Below are positions 29,961-42,229 of a stretch of 64,000 nucleotides of DNA, piece by piece. A program made the translations under genes and the position numbers. The notes beneath the pieces were generated by a model, which saw only the letters and a program-made list of their open reading frames with translations, was not told where the DNA came from and did not search any database. The stretch covers positions 16,081 to 80,080 of the forward strand of contig CAUYUJ010014177.1 in the NCBI GenBank assembly GCA_963575745.1, in the 5' to 3' direction. This stretch comes from Prorocentrum cordatum (lineage: Eukaryota; Sar; Dinophyceae; Prorocentrales; Prorocentraceae). Position 1 is the stretch's first letter. Every line of letters begins with the position of its first letter.

Positions 29961-31241
29961 TTAGCCGCTAATGTCAAACAAAAATCCCTCCTCCCTCCTT
30001 CTCTTCCACCGCTCTCCTCCTCATGCTCCCTCCTCGTCCGCTCTCCTCCTCCCCCTCGTCCGTCCTAGTGGCGGGTCTCCAGGCAATTTTCACGCAGAGC
30101 GTCTCCCGTCCCCATCCGCTGTGATCCGAGCGTTTTCCTTTGCTCGTCTCGTCCTGTCCCTTTCATGTCGGTCCTCCAGCCATTGCCAGCAGAGGTTAGT
30201 TGTTGACTCCCTGGGAGGCGCTGTGAGCCAGAGTGCCAAAGGCGTTTCGATAGCTCGACATCCAGAATATATGAATATGCATGTATGTATTCCTCTTCCT
30301 ATATTTTTATAAGCCCGGGCGGGGGGGGCCCCCCTCCCCAAAAACCAGACTCCCGGGATCTGGGGCTTTGGGACCATCCGGACGGGCCTCGAAGCGGCCC
30401 CCCGGGCCTCGCAGGGCGTTTTGCCAAGCCTTCCCAGCACACCTAGGGCGTTCAGGGGAGTCATCGGAGACGTCTCAGACACCCCCAAGACAGCACAAGA
30501 GCGCTCCAAGAGTGACCGACGTGATCTCAAGATGGCCCAAGAGGCCTCCAGGACGGCCCCAAAGAGGCCTCCAAGAGCACTTCCAAGAAGGCCCCAAGAG
30601 GCAACAATCATAGATTTTCTGTTGGCTTTTGGTGAATCTTGGGGTTCTCCTCTTTTCGGCTTCCCGACGCTCCAAGCCGGCGGTCTTCTGGGCGTCCGAA
30701 GCCGCCTGGGAGGCTCCAAAATCGCCCCACAACCATCCGAAAGGGCTTCCAGGCAGTCCAAGAGAGCCCCAAAACGGCACAACAAACACGGGTCCAAGAT
30801 GGCCCTCAGAGAGCCCCATGGCGGCCCAAGATGGCCCCAAGACACCCTCCGAAGTATTCCAAATCGTGACCCGGTCCTTCAGGGAGACCGCAGTTGGAGG
30901 CAGGGTGGCCGAGGAAGCCCCCAGAGGCCCCCAGAATACGACCATGAGGCCTCCAGAATGCCTTAATAAAGTCTGAAACATCTTTTGTGAGGCCCCCGGA
31001 GGCTCTCCCAGGAGGAGCTTGCGCAAACAAGAGCTGAGGAGGATGGGGAGAATGCGCAGGGTATGGCGAACATGAGGAAAAAGGAGCATGGAGGAAGGAA
31101 AACGAATAACATGATCATAGCGGCGATGTCGGAAAAGGCATCAAGGAGTTATCGCTAAATTGTCGGTTTGACCTTCCTGCTGTTCCGCCTGCATACCAAA
31201 TTTCAAGGACCAAGGTGCATGGCGCGAAGCGCCACTGCAGT
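29961..31241. repeat. Spacer and degenerate GGCCCCAAGAGG-type repeat
   Basis: 29974-30355 and 31021-31241 show no gene. 30356-31020 carries GGCCCAAGAGGCCTCCA-, GGCCCCAAAGAGGCCTCCAA- and AAGATGGCCC-like words every ~20-35 bp, the inverse of the theme at 21441-22030. Confidence 0.65.
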
Positions 31242-31905
31242 CTTGTATGTAGATGTATATGTATATGTATACATTATATATAAAATCGTATACTATAACA
31301 TGGTATAAGTTAATATGATATAATCTGATATATCATAACATACTATAATATACTAGAGCATAGGCTAATATGATAGAAACAATATATTATAACATATTCG
31401 AATACAATACATTATAATGTATATAATATGACATCGTATAGTATAATTTAATATGGTATGGCATAATAATATGTATTGTAATACAGTACAATCCAGTATA
31501 AGCCAATCTAATATAATATAGTATGATGTAATATCGTATGCTATAATATAAAACCATATAATACACTAGCATAGGGTACAATATAATACAATATAGTATA
31601 GTATGGTTTAATATGATATACTACAATATAGCACAATATAATATAGTATACGTTGATATAATACAACATAGCATGATCTACTTTAATATAATATAAAATA
31701 ATATAATATAATATAATACAATCCCAGACAACATAATATAATATAGTATCACAAACTGTAATACAACATAGTATATTATATTATATTGTAGTACCGTATA
31801 GTCTAATATAATATCATAGAATGTCATATAGCCTATGTATATATATATATATATATATGTATTGAGTGCGTATATATATATATATATTATATAATATACA
31901 TATCA
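31242..31905. repeat. AT-rich island
   Basis: About 660 bp dominated by A and T in TATAATATAGTATAG-like words, with (TA)n at 31839-31858 and 31871-31888. Sharply different from the GC-rich surroundings. No gene. Confidence 0.93.
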
Positions 31906-32230
31906 GCTCTGTTCGTGAGCCGACGGGGGCCTCAGCAGGCCTTAGTGGGCGAGATTGATATCTGAGGCGTGATCCTCATACATCTGAGTGGACACCAGCA
32001 ACGCCTGAAACGTCTCAGTAGAAGCAGCAGGTGTTCCACTGGATACTCTCCAGCTGCGCAGGCATCGCTCACTCGCTCGCTCGCTCCTCCACCCTCCTCC
32101 TCCTCCCTCCTCCTCCCCTCCCTCCTCCTCCTCCTCCTCCTCTTCCTCCTCCTCTCTCCTCCCTCCTCCTCCCTCCTCCTCCTCCTCCTCCTCCTCCTCC
32201 TCCTCCTCCTCCTCCTCCTCCTCCTCCTCC
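31906..32230. repeat. Spacer and (TCC)n tract
   Basis: 31906-32084 unique, no gene. TCC triplets at 32085-32230 are the reverse-strand counterpart of the GGA border of the module. Confidence 0.92.
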
Positions 32231-32596
32231 TCCTTCCTTCCATGTCCTTATAGAGAATTCCATAGAACTCCTCCCTGTTGCACCCCGAGGCCCGTCGGAA
32301 GGGCGGGCTGGGCGTTTCGCCCGAGATTTCCTCACCTTGGCTCTCAAAATGTGGCTCTCGCTTCAGCGCCGCACACCTTCGTATACAGACTTTGCAGGAG
32401 CTTCACGGATGGAGGACGGATCGTTTCTGAATCTGGCTCTCGCCTCAGCGCCGCGTGCGTTCGTTTTAAGACTTTGCAGGAGTTTGATGGGGGCGGGTCT
32501 TTTTCAACATGTTGCTCTCGCCCCAGCACCGCGAACATTCGCCGCAAGACATCGCAAGAATTTCACGGATTGAGGGCGTGCCGTTTAAAAGATGTG
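32231..32596 (-). repeat. Composite module copy 4, inverted and partial (tail and array)
   Basis: The reverse complement matches 23309-23669 (copy 3) over ~365 bp with only scattered differences. It includes the tail and about 3.5 units of the 83 bp array. The head is absent; the match ends inside a unit at 32596. Confidence 0.92.
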
Positions 32597-32609
32597 CCGC
32601 CCTTCTCCT

Positions 32610-32684
32610 CCTCCTTCATCATCATCATCATATCATCATCATCATCATCAACAACAGCATCAACAGTATCACCATCATCATCAT

Positions 32685-32738
<54 letters not shown>

Positions 32739-32751
32739 GTCATCGTCATCG

Positions 32752-32812
<61 letters not shown>

Positions 32813-32845
32813 TCTCATCATCATCGCCATCATCATCATCGCCTA
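32610..32845. repeat. (CAT)n microsatellite
   Basis: ATC triplets with AAC and CGT variants. Confidence 0.97.
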
Positions 32846-32998
32846 ACCTTCCTTCTACGCTTGTGTCCTCATCTCACCTCCTCCGCCTCCTCCCCCTCCT
32901 CGTCCTCCTCCTCCTCCTCCTCCGCGTCCTCCTCCGCCTCCTCCCCCTCCTCCTCCTCCTCCTCCTCCTTCTCCTCCTCCTCCTCCTCCTCCTCCTCC

Positions 32999-33030
<32 letters not shown>
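32846..33030. repeat. (TCC)n then (GA)n
   Basis: TCC triplets at ~32876-33000 and about fifteen GA dinucleotides at 33001-33030. Confidence 0.96.
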
Positions 33031-33034
<4 letters not shown>

Positions 33035-33404
33035 GAGAGAACATGATAGAGTAGGATTTAGGCCCCCCAGCAGAAGTTTGGAAAGCTTGGGCTTCCTCGT
33101 CGTCTCTTCCCCCCTCGCTTGGGAGTCCTGCTCGCCCAGCGCGTCCCCTTTTCCCGGGGCTCGTGGAAGGGCAGACAGTTGCTCACCCCGCACTGACCCG
33201 CAGGGACTCGTACTCACAAGGTAGCGAGCCTCTCTCACGGGGCGACCTCGGAGCTCACCCCTTGAAGCTTCGAGGCGTGCCCCCCTGCCATCCCTAGTGA
33301 GAATCCAGGGCTGCTACACAACCAAGTCGCAGGGGAATTTGGAGACGCGCGCAAGGCACCAGTCTAGGTGTGTTGAGGTTGACCCCCTTTTGCGGATAGC
33401 CTGT
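33031..33404. other. No supported gene
   Basis: About 370 bp of unique DNA between microsatellites. Nothing recognised. Confidence 0.45.
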
Positions 33405-34195
33405 GTCCTGTCCTCCTCCTCCTCCTCCTCCTCTTCCTCTCCTCCTCCTGCTCCTCCCCCCTCCTCCTCCTCCTCCTCCTCCTCCTCCTCCTCCTCCTCC
33501 TCCTCCTCCTCCTCCTCCTCCTCCTCCCTCCTCCTCCTCCTCCCTCCCCCCTCCTCCTCCTCCTCCTCCTCCTCCGCGTCCTCCCTCCTCCCCTCCTCCT
33601 ACTCCTCCTCCTCCTCCTCCTCCTTCTCCTCCTCCTCCTCTCCTCCTCCTCCTCCTCTCCTCTCTCCTCCCTCCCTCCTCGTCCTCCTACTTCTCCTACT
33701 CCTACTCCTCCTCCCTCCTCCTCCTCCTCCTCCTCCTCCTCCTCCTCCTCCTCCTTCCTCCTCCTCCTCCCCTCCCCTCTTCTTCTCCTCCTCCTCCTCC
33801 TCCTCCTCCTCTCCTCCTCCTCCTCCTCCTCCTCCTCCTCCTCCTGCCCAAACCTCCTCCCTCCTGCCACCCCCTCCCCGCCTCCTTCCTATCCTAATGC
33901 TCTTCTTCTCCTCCTCCTGCTGCTCCTCCTCCTCCCCCCTCCCGCCCTCCCTCCCTCCCTCTTCCTCCCCCCTCCTCCCCATCCCCCTCCCCGTCATCGT
34001 CATCATCAGCAGCATCATCATCAGCAGCAGCATCAAGGTCATCATGATGGTCATCAGCATCGTCGTCATGATCGTCATCAGCATCATCCTTATCATTCTC
34101 ATCATCGTCACCAGGACCACCAGTATCATCATCAACAACAGCACAGCAGCATCATCACCATCACCATTACCATAATCACCATCCTCTGTATCAGC
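33405..34195. repeat. (TCC)n tract followed by imperfect (ATC)n
   Basis: TCC with CCTCCC, CTACTC and GTC variants to ~33990, then ATC/CAG/CGT triplets to 34195. Confidence 0.95.
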
Positions 34196-34740
34196 ATCAC
34201 TCCATCCTCCTCCTCCTCCCGCCTTCCCTTCCTCCTCCATCCCATCCCTTCCCTCCTGGGGAGGGGCGACAGCGCCGTCCGAGACAGGGGCCCTCGCCCG
34301 CGAGCCAGGCCCCGGCGGTTGCCTCCTCGAGCTCCGCCGCTGCCGCAGCACCCAGGCGTGGCAGCTGCTGGTCAACGGCATGATCGTGGAGGATCGGGCC
34401 GCCTTTGGCGCAGTGGTCCTGCCCCGTGGTGCTGTCGCGGGCGGCCCCTCGGTCGTGAAGTTCGCTCTCGGCTGCAAGGGTGTACGTCTCTGGCAGGTGT
34501 CCTTGCTGGCGGCGAAGGGCTGGAAGGAAGGGAGTGAGGGAGGAATGGAGGGACCCCTCGCCGAAGGCGGTGGTGTCACTGGCGCGCGCGTGCGATCGGA
34601 TCGACCATTCCGGCCGCCCCAGGGGTCCCGTTCGCGGGTGCTGGTCCTGCCTGGGAGCCCTTGGGGCCGCGGTGGAGGAGAGAGGGAGGGGAGGGATCCG
34701 AAGCTGGTTGGGGCTGCCTTTGAGCGGATCTCGGACCGAG
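34196..34740. other. Unique island, possible coding scrap
   Basis: A plus-strand frame from 34380 reads MIVEDRAAFGAVVLPRGAVA then GGPSVVKFALGCKGVRLWQVSLLAAKGW, with good amino-acid balance and GC-ending codons, but no domain is recognised and it decays into glycine/arginine. I do not call a gene. Confidence 0.25.
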
Positions 34741-35335
<595 letters not shown>

Positions 35336-36229
35336 AGAAAGAGGAATACATGGAGTAAGAGGGGGATCGGGCAACGGGGAGGGGAAAACCATCATAATCC
35401 AGAGCTTACACCACTAAACTTCGGAGCTTGGTGATTTAAGCCTTCCTGTTGCACAGGGCTCCAGAAGTGCGGAACACTGAAGTCTAGGGTTTGGTGCTTT
35501 CGGCCCTTGGGAGGTTGCGTAAGACGCCTTTTACGGGGCCCTTTGAGACGCCCTGCAGGGGCTTCGTAAGCAGCCTCTGAGAGACCTTATGATGGCTCGA
35601 AGCGCCTCTGACTACGCAGCAAGGCACATCAAAGAAGACATCGGCCTTCCAGCAGGTGCCCCACAGAAGTTTCTTATCCACCCACGGCCCCAGGGACCCG
35701 CAGAAGCTCCGTGGCACCTGGGGACCATCGAAGATCGACGAAAAATGCGCTCCAAAAGCTAGCACCCCGCATTTGCGGAGGAGAGTGCGGGGGCGGCGGC
35801 AGGGGCGAAAGTATTCCCCTATCCATTGCCCCCAAGTGTTGCTCCCATGTACTGCCCCAGTGCGTTTGGACGGCCGGTAATGTCAGCTTTGCCAACCTTG
35901 CAGCGCGCAGCCTTTTGAACCTAGCGTGAGACGTTCCTTCGCCGTCAGCCCCGACCTTGGGCGAGACACGCGCGGCGCTGCAGACATTCCGCAAAACCGA
36001 CTTCACCACAAGTGTGCGGGAGGCGCGCTAATCGCAAATAATTGGGTACGCAATTGCTAGACGTGCAACAAAACGCAACATTTGTTGCATCGCTGCGCGA
36101 CGAAAGCGTAAAACTGTGCGCCGGCCGAAAGCATTACAGGACAGCAACACCGTGACACATGATGCAGCCAACTCTGACCACCGTCGGGGGACGCGGCGGG
36201 TTCGGTCCCGATTGCTTGGTAGTTACTCA
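35336..36229. other. No supported gene
   Basis: Unique DNA of mixed composition. 35480-35640 has loosely repeated GGGCCCTTTGAGACGCC-like words. No domain or RNA gene recognised. Confidence 0.5.
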
Positions 36230-36790
36230 AACATGGTGCTGCCCCCAAGTACCGCACCCGTGTGCTGCCCCCATGTATCGTCCCCGCGTTTTGTCCCCAA
36301 GTTTCGCCCCCATGTATCGTCCCCATGTACTGCAGACATGTATCGCACCCGTGTAACGGCCCCATGCATCGGCCCCATGTATTGGCCCTCGCGTACTGCC
36401 CCCATGTATCGCCCCCATGTGTCGCCCGCACGTGTCGCCCCCATGTATTGCCTGTGTATCGCCCCCGTGTACTTCTCCCACGTACAACCTCGTAGTATTG
36501 CCCCCACGAATTGCCCCCAAGTATCGCCCCTATGTTTTACCCCCGAGTCTCGCACCGATGTATCGTCCCCACTGACTGCCCCCCATGGATTGCCCCATGT
36601 ATTGCCCTCATGCATCGCCCCCACGTGCTGCTCCCAAGTATCGTCCCCTAGTATCTTCCCCACGTATCGCCCACATGTTTTGCCCCCATGTATCGCCCCC
36701 ACATATTGGTCCCAAGTACTGCCCCCATGTATTGCCCCCCAAAGATGGCCCCCAAACTTGGGCCTCCATGTACCGCCCCCGCAGACGGAA
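36230..36790 (+). repeat. 15 bp minisatellite CCCCATGTATCGC
   Basis: Roughly 35 units, mostly 15 bp with 18 bp variants, of CCCCCATGTATCGC(CC), with TATTG, CGTCC and ACGTG variants. The three-fold period leaves frames open (MYRPHVSPPCIAP-like), which I treat as by-products. Confidence 0.93.
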
Positions 36791-37280
36791 CCACCAATCC
36801 AGCCGCGCGCATACAAGGAAAAAGTAGGTTCGTTCGGGCCCCCTCTGATTTATTGCAGCAGGATTGCTCAGCGAATGTGATTCTATCAGCGCCACTGGCC
36901 CAGGGTTGTGGAAACGGATGTGCCTTTCATGTGTTGTGCTTTGTTTTGGCGGTCTTTTTTCGTCGAAAGCCGACAATTGTGGGAACTGCGTTTGAATTCC
37001 AGGCGTTCTTCGAAACGGTCAATGGTCCTTCGTGGGATTTTCCTGGCGCGAGCTTCAGGTTGGGGCCAGTGCTTCCTTGTCCTCGCTCCCTACTTTCCCC
37101 TTTCCCCCTGCCCCTTCTCTTCTGTAGCCTCCGTAGTTTGCCCAACCTACAGACTCATTCCGAGGTGTGTGGCGCAGGCCGTATGACCATGCGCCACTGT
37201 GGTCTGCGAGGTCTGCGAGGAGGAGGCAGAGGAGGCGTCAAGGAAGCGTTTTGACAACGACCCTGGTGTCTACAGCGTCA
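36791..37280. other. No supported gene
   Basis: Mixed unique DNA. Nothing recognised. Confidence 0.45.
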
Positions 37281-37445
37281 GGCTTCATGAGGAGGCGGAA
37301 GAAGAGGAGGGGCAGGATGAGGAGGAGGAGGAGGAGGAGGAGGAGGAGGAGGGGGAGGATATGAGGAGGAGGAGGAGGAGGAGGAGGAAGGGAGGGAGGA
37401 GGAAGGAGGGAAGAGCAAAGCGGGACGGAGGGAGGAGGGAGGAGG
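37281..37445. repeat. (GGA)n tract
   Basis: GGA with GAA and GGGA variants. Confidence 0.94.
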
Positions 37446-37930
37446 GACTGGTGCCTCCGCCGCCTCCGCCGCTGCTGCCCCTTCTCTTCCGCTGCCTCCA
37501 CTGTACCAGCCCCAGCTGCCGCTGCACGACGACGACGACGACGACGACGACGACAACGACGACGAGGACCACGAGAAGCTCGCGGCGCCCGCCGCGAGGA
37601 CTACTGCGAGGGCCGGCGCGCGACTGGGGACCCGACCCTGCGCGGCCTGCGCGCGATGCCCGAGGGCTCGTACATGATCGCCCCGCAGATTGAGGCGCGG
37701 GCCGGGCCGGGGCCGCCAGAGGAGGAAAAGGTACCGATGCCGCCACCCTCGCCATGTTTTACCACTTTGAGTCTCCTGGGAGGCCCTCGTCGCCACGGCC
37801 GAATTCGCCTCAGGATCCTGATCAGAACGCACCCCCGGAGAGGTCTGGGGAGCAGTGGTATCAGTAACTTTGTGGTCTCTCCGGGCCAGCTGCCTCCAAC
37901 TCCTCCCAGGAATCGGAGGAGGGAAACGGA
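37446..37930 (+). other. Island with a possible exon fragment
   Basis: After a (GAC)n run (37528-37560), the frame from 37599 reads DYCEGRRATGDPTLRGLRAM then PEGSYMIAPQIEARAGPG, with strongly GC-ending codons, up to GAGGAAAAGGTACC, a possible splice donor. No family recognised; it may be an exon or retroelement scrap. Confidence 0.25.
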
Positions 37931-38160
37931 GGGAGGAGGAGGAGGAGGAGGAGGAGGAGGAGGAGGAGGAGGAGGAGCTGCAGGAGAGATACGAAGGAAA
38001 GAGGAGGAGGGAGGAGGAGGAGGAGGAGGAGGAGGAGGAGGAGCTGCAGGAGAGATACGAAGGAAAGAGGAGGAGGGAGGAGGAGGAGGAGGAGGAGAAG
38101 GAGGAGGAGGAGGAGGAGGAGGAGCTACAGGAGAGATGCGAAGGGAGGAGGGAGGAGGAG
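37931..38160. repeat. (GGA)n with a higher-order unit
   Basis: GGAGCTGCAGGAGAGATACG followed by AAGGAAAGAGG recurs starting near 37974, 38040 and 38121 within GGA triplets. Confidence 0.9.
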
Positions 38161-38509
38161 GACGACGACGAGGATGATGATGGCGGCGACGCCTCCCTCC
38201 TCGTCTTTCCTCCCTTCCTCCTGTTGCTCATGCTGCTGCTCCTGCTCGTGCTGCTCACCTTTGCCCCCGTGCCGACGCCATTCGATACTGGGTAAGGGGA
38301 AAAGCCCAGGGGACGCATGGGGCGCCACTGAGAGGTCCATGTGCTCGAAGAGCGCCCCTGAGCAGCTCCAGTGAATAGCTGGGCGACCGTGCCCTAGGAA
38401 CGTATGCCCTCACACTCAGGGCAGGCACGGCCCTCCTCAGGGAGGTAGGGCCGAACGGGCCCGGATGCCCGTCCGTGTCGATGGACAGGCACGGGCACCC
38501 GCCTCTGAT
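38161..38509. other. No supported gene
   Basis: Spacer with a repeated CTGCTGCTCCTGCTCGTGCT-like run near 38230. 38400-38509 may be a diverged first unit of the following array. Confidence 0.45.
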
Positions 38510-40200
38510 GCCTGATGCAAGGGCAGCAGTGCCGGCTTTCGCGTATCCGCAGGTTCTGCGTGTTTACCTTCGTCGCGAGGCAGTCGCCCCAAGGAAACAG
38601 CCCAGCGGCAAGGCCAGCGGTCCTGCACACTCACATCTCCCTGGTTCTCCCACTTCGTGTCCTGTGGGTGGTGCCTGGCGGCAGTGCCAGTTTGCGTGCA
38701 TTTGTTGATTCTGCGCGCCTTCCCCCGCCGCGAAGGAGATGCCTCAAGGACGTTGCCCGGCGGCAGGGCCAGCGATCCTGCGCACTCTCACGTCGAACCG
38801 CTACCATGGTTCGTCCTCTTTGAGACGCAGGCTGGCGGCAATGCCAGCCATCGTGCGTCCGCAGTTTACGCACGCCCACCCCCGTCGCGAGGATGTTGCC
38901 TCAAGGATGCTGCCCGGCGGCAATGCCAGAGGTCCTGCACATCCTCATGTCCCTCCAGTCACCACGCTTCGTTTTCTTCTGGGCGTTGGCTGGCGGCAGC
39001 GTTGGCTTCCGTGCGCCCACAGTCTCTACGCGCTTGCCCCTGTCGTGGGGCTGTTGAGTCTAGTTGCCTCCAGGAGACAGGCCCGCGGTAGGGCCAGCGG
39101 TCCTCCGCGCCCTCGCGTGGCCCGTGCTACCACGGCCCGTCTCCTCTTGCACGCCGTCCGGTGGCAGTCCCGGTTTCCGTGCATCCGCAGATTCTGCATA
39201 CTCCCGTCGCGAGGCAGTCGCCTCAAGGACGCAGCCCGGCGGCGAGGCCCGCATGCCTGCGTGCACTCGTTGGCCCGGGACGCGCAGTCATCTCCTGTGG
39301 GCGCTGCCCGGCGGCAGCGCGGGCTTGCGCGCATCCGCAAAATTCTGCGCGCTTGGCCCCGTCGCGAGGCAAAGGACTCGAGGACGTTGCCAGGCGGCAG
39401 GGCCTGCGCTCCTGCAGACTCACGTCGAACCACTACCGAGGTTCGTCGCCTAATGGGCGCTGTCTGGCGGCAGTGCCAGCTATCGTGCGTCTGCAGATTT
39501 TGCGATTTTGCCCTCGTCGCGAGTCTGTCGCCTCAGGGACGCAGCAGCCCAGCAGCTTGGCCGGCCGTCCTGCACACCCGCATCCCCCTGGTTCTCTCGC
39601 TTCTTTCTCTTGTGGGGTCGGCCTGGCGGCAATGCCAGTTTGCGAGCATTCGCCGATTCTGCGCGCTAGCCATCGTCGCGAAGCTGTTGCCTCCAGGACG
39701 TTGCCCGGCGGCAAGGCCGGCGGTCCTGCACGCCTTCACGTCGAACCGCTAGCAAGGTTCGTCCCCTTTTGGGGCGCCATTGCCAGCCATCGTGCGTCCG
39801 CAGATTGTGCGCGCCTGGCCCCGTCGCGAGGATGTTGCCTCAAGGACACAGCCCAGCGGCAAGGCCGGCGGTCCTGCACATTCCCGCGTCCAAACCGAAT
39901 ACCAAGGTTGTCTCTCTGTGGACACAGGCTGGCGGAGTTGCCAGATTTCGCGCATCCGCACATCATGCACGTTTCCCCCTGTTGCGAGGCAGCTTGCCTC
40001 AAGGGCGGCGGCCCTGCACATTCTCACGTCGAGCCGCTACATGGTTCGTCCCCTTGGAGACGCAGGCTGGCGTGGCAATGCCAGACTTCGTGCTCCCACA
40101 GATGATGCACGCCCACCCCCGTCACGAGGCTGTTGCCTCAAGGACACAGCCCGACGGCAAGGCCGGCGGTCCCGCACGCCCTCACGTAGAGGATTCTGGT
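38510..40200 (+). repeat. ~155 bp satellite array with paired hairpins
   Basis: About eleven units. The word GGTCCTGCAC (or variant) recurs near 38620, 38775, 38930, 39100, 39255, 39410, 39568, 39722, 39870, 40010 and 40165. Each unit holds CCCGGCGGCAAGGCCGGCGG and GGCTGGCGGCAATGCCAGCC, both able to form short GC stems, plus CGTCGCGAGG, TCAAGGACGCAGCC, ACGTCGAACCGCTACCA and CGTGCGTCCGCAGATTCTGC. Long frames (38739-39752, 39161-40105) only reflect repetition. Confidence 0.93.
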
Positions 40201-40264
40201 CTGCCTGGACCTCGACCCTGGGGCCCTCAATGGGCCCGGCGCGACCCCAATTAGGGAGAGTTGT

Positions 40265-40565
40265 CCTATTGCATGGGCGCAGTGCTTGGCATTACTTGGC
40301 GTTGCTGGGCATTCCTTGGCAATGCTTGGCATTGCTTCGCGCTGCTTGGTGTTGCTTCTCATTGTTTCTCATTGCTTGGCGTTGCTTGGCGCTGCTTGGC
40401 GTGGCTTTGCATCGCTTGGCATTGCTTGGCATTGCTTGGGGAACCCGAAGAACCCGAGGAACCCGAGGAAGCCGAGGAACTTGGGGAACCCGAGGAGCCC
40501 GAGGAACACGAGGAACCCGGGGAATGCGGGGAACCCGAGGAACCCGAGGAACCCGGGCAACCCGA
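40265..40565 (+). repeat. Two adjoining short minisatellites
   Basis: 40285-40440 repeats TTGCTTGGCA/GTTGCTTGGC at ~10-12 bp; 40441-40565 repeats GAACCCGAG at 9 bp. Confidence 0.94.
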
Positions 40566-41879
40566 GGAACCCAGGGGACCTCCGAGGAACGGGCAGAGTA
40601 GCCCCCCGAGGCACCAACCTTTTAACCAAGTAGGAACCCCTTAGGCAAGCTTAGTTGGGGAAGAACAGGAAACATCATTCCATCGATCAAATCCGAAGAC
40701 ACTTTCAATCGACATGTCGGAGGTTTTGGCTTCCAGGACACAGCCTGGCGGCAATGCCGGCGGCCCTGCACGATTGCCTTTCCTTACGTGTTATGTGCCT
40801 CGATCCAGGAAGCGGCCCGACGACAATGCTGGCAGCGTTGTTCGCATTCTGACACGTAGGAGGGTCCGACCTCCAGAACTCAGCCAAGCGGAAATGCCGG
40901 CGGTCCCGCGCACCTCTCCACACGAGGCATGCGCACATACAGTGAGCGGCTTGAATAAGGAACACTTGCTTTTCAAAAGGAGCTCGGTCGTTCCTTAGAT
41001 TCTACATGCGTTATTTACAGTTCCTTATGCGTTATCTACTATTTATCGTTCCTTATGCGTTATTCCTTGGGATAAAAAAGGGGCTTCGTTCCTTTTTTAT
41101 CGTTCCTTCGGTCAGGCCGATGACTGTACTGGGCACAGCCGGCAATGACGCTGGAGCTTCTGTCCTGCAGGGCACAGCCCAGCGGCAACACCGGCGGTCC
41201 TGCTCACTTTTCCAGGCCTGGCGGGCCCGACCTTGGGCCCCAAGCGGCTTTTCTGAGGTCGCCGGCCGCCCACGACCGCCAGCGTGGCCCCGAGCAAGAG
41301 CTCACTGCACTGGGGTGGAACGCGGGGTGGCCCCAGACAATTTCTGAACATTTGCGCCCAGGGGGGCGGTATGTTCGGAAATCGTCCGGGCCCGCTGGTG
41401 GCCACTCTCGCGCGTTGCAGCTGGGGCAGGCATCGTGTGGAACAGCTGCCTTCTTGTCACCCCACAGCGGAGACATCAGCGGCAGTGGAGGGGGTCGGCC
41501 CCGTCCACCCTTGGAGGGGGCGACCCAGTTTGCCTGAGAGCTGCCTACCCGTGTTACCCTTGGGGTGGCGATCCGACCTGCGATGGTGCAGGTCCCCCCT
41601 TGTCACCCCTAAGGTGGCGTCCCGGCTTGCTGCAGAGCTGGTCTCCATGCTGCCTTGATGCGACCCCCGTCACCGCCAGGATGGCGATCCTCCCTGCGGT
41701 GTAGCAGGCGCACATGCCCCAACTGGGGCTAGGGTAGCAAGCTGGCCTGCCTTGTGGCCCCCAGTGAGCTGCCCCGGGCCCCCCCTACAAGGTAAGGGAG
41801 CCAGCGTCTGACACTATTCTTGGGGATGCCAGCCCATCCTCTGATCAGGTGGTGAGAAGCTTCATGACTGATCACTTGT
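40566..41879. other. No supported gene; stray satellite cores and ~58 bp repeat
   Basis: Isolated copies of the 155 bp satellite core appear near 40735 (GGACACAGCCTGGCGGCAAT), 40880 and 41160. 41480-41720 contains GGTGGCG(A/T)(C/T)CC units at ~55-60 bp. No domain seen. Confidence 0.55.
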
Positions 41880-42117
41880 ACGGTAGGAGGCGATAGGGGC
41901 TATCGTGAAGCCCCCCCGCCAAACCTAATTAATGTGGCGAACAAAGGTGGCTGTCTCGGGGTATGTTGACCACGCATACCAGGTCACCAAACCGTGTGCC
42001 AACAACAGTCCCAGCACAGGCTCTGGGACCAGAAGGTTGTCAACCCAACTGTCACGAGCACCTTCACAGGGTTATGCCTACCCTCAAGGGCAATAGCACT
42101 ACTCTGCAATCCTCCAA
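41880..42117 (+). repeat. Dispersed ~240 bp repeat, copy 1
   Basis: Contains GGCGATAGGGGCTATCG (a short hairpin), AAAGGTGGCTGTCTCGGGGT, GCACAGGCTCTGGGACCAGA and ATGCCTACCCTCAAGGGCAA. Aligns with 43037-43309, and both copies run into (TCC)n. Confidence 0.82.
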
Positions 42118-42210
42118 CTCCTCTTCATCCTCCCCCTCCTCTTCTTCCTTCTCCTCATGCTCTTCCTCCTCCTCCTCCTCCTCCTCCTCCTCCTCCTCCT
42201 CCTCCTCCGC
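42118..42210. repeat. (TCC)n tract
   Basis: TCC with CTTC variants, directly after copy 1 of the dispersed repeat. Confidence 0.93.
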
Positions 42211-42229
42211 CTCCACAATTACTCAATGA

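Noticed and set aside
36116-36880. 254-codon MYRPHV-repeat protein
   Set aside because: A product of the 15 bp minisatellite; no start context or flanking coding signal.
38739-40105. 337- and 314-codon overlapping repeat proteins
   Set aside because: Both overlap the 155 bp satellite in different frames; units are not a multiple of three and conservation follows hairpins, not codons.
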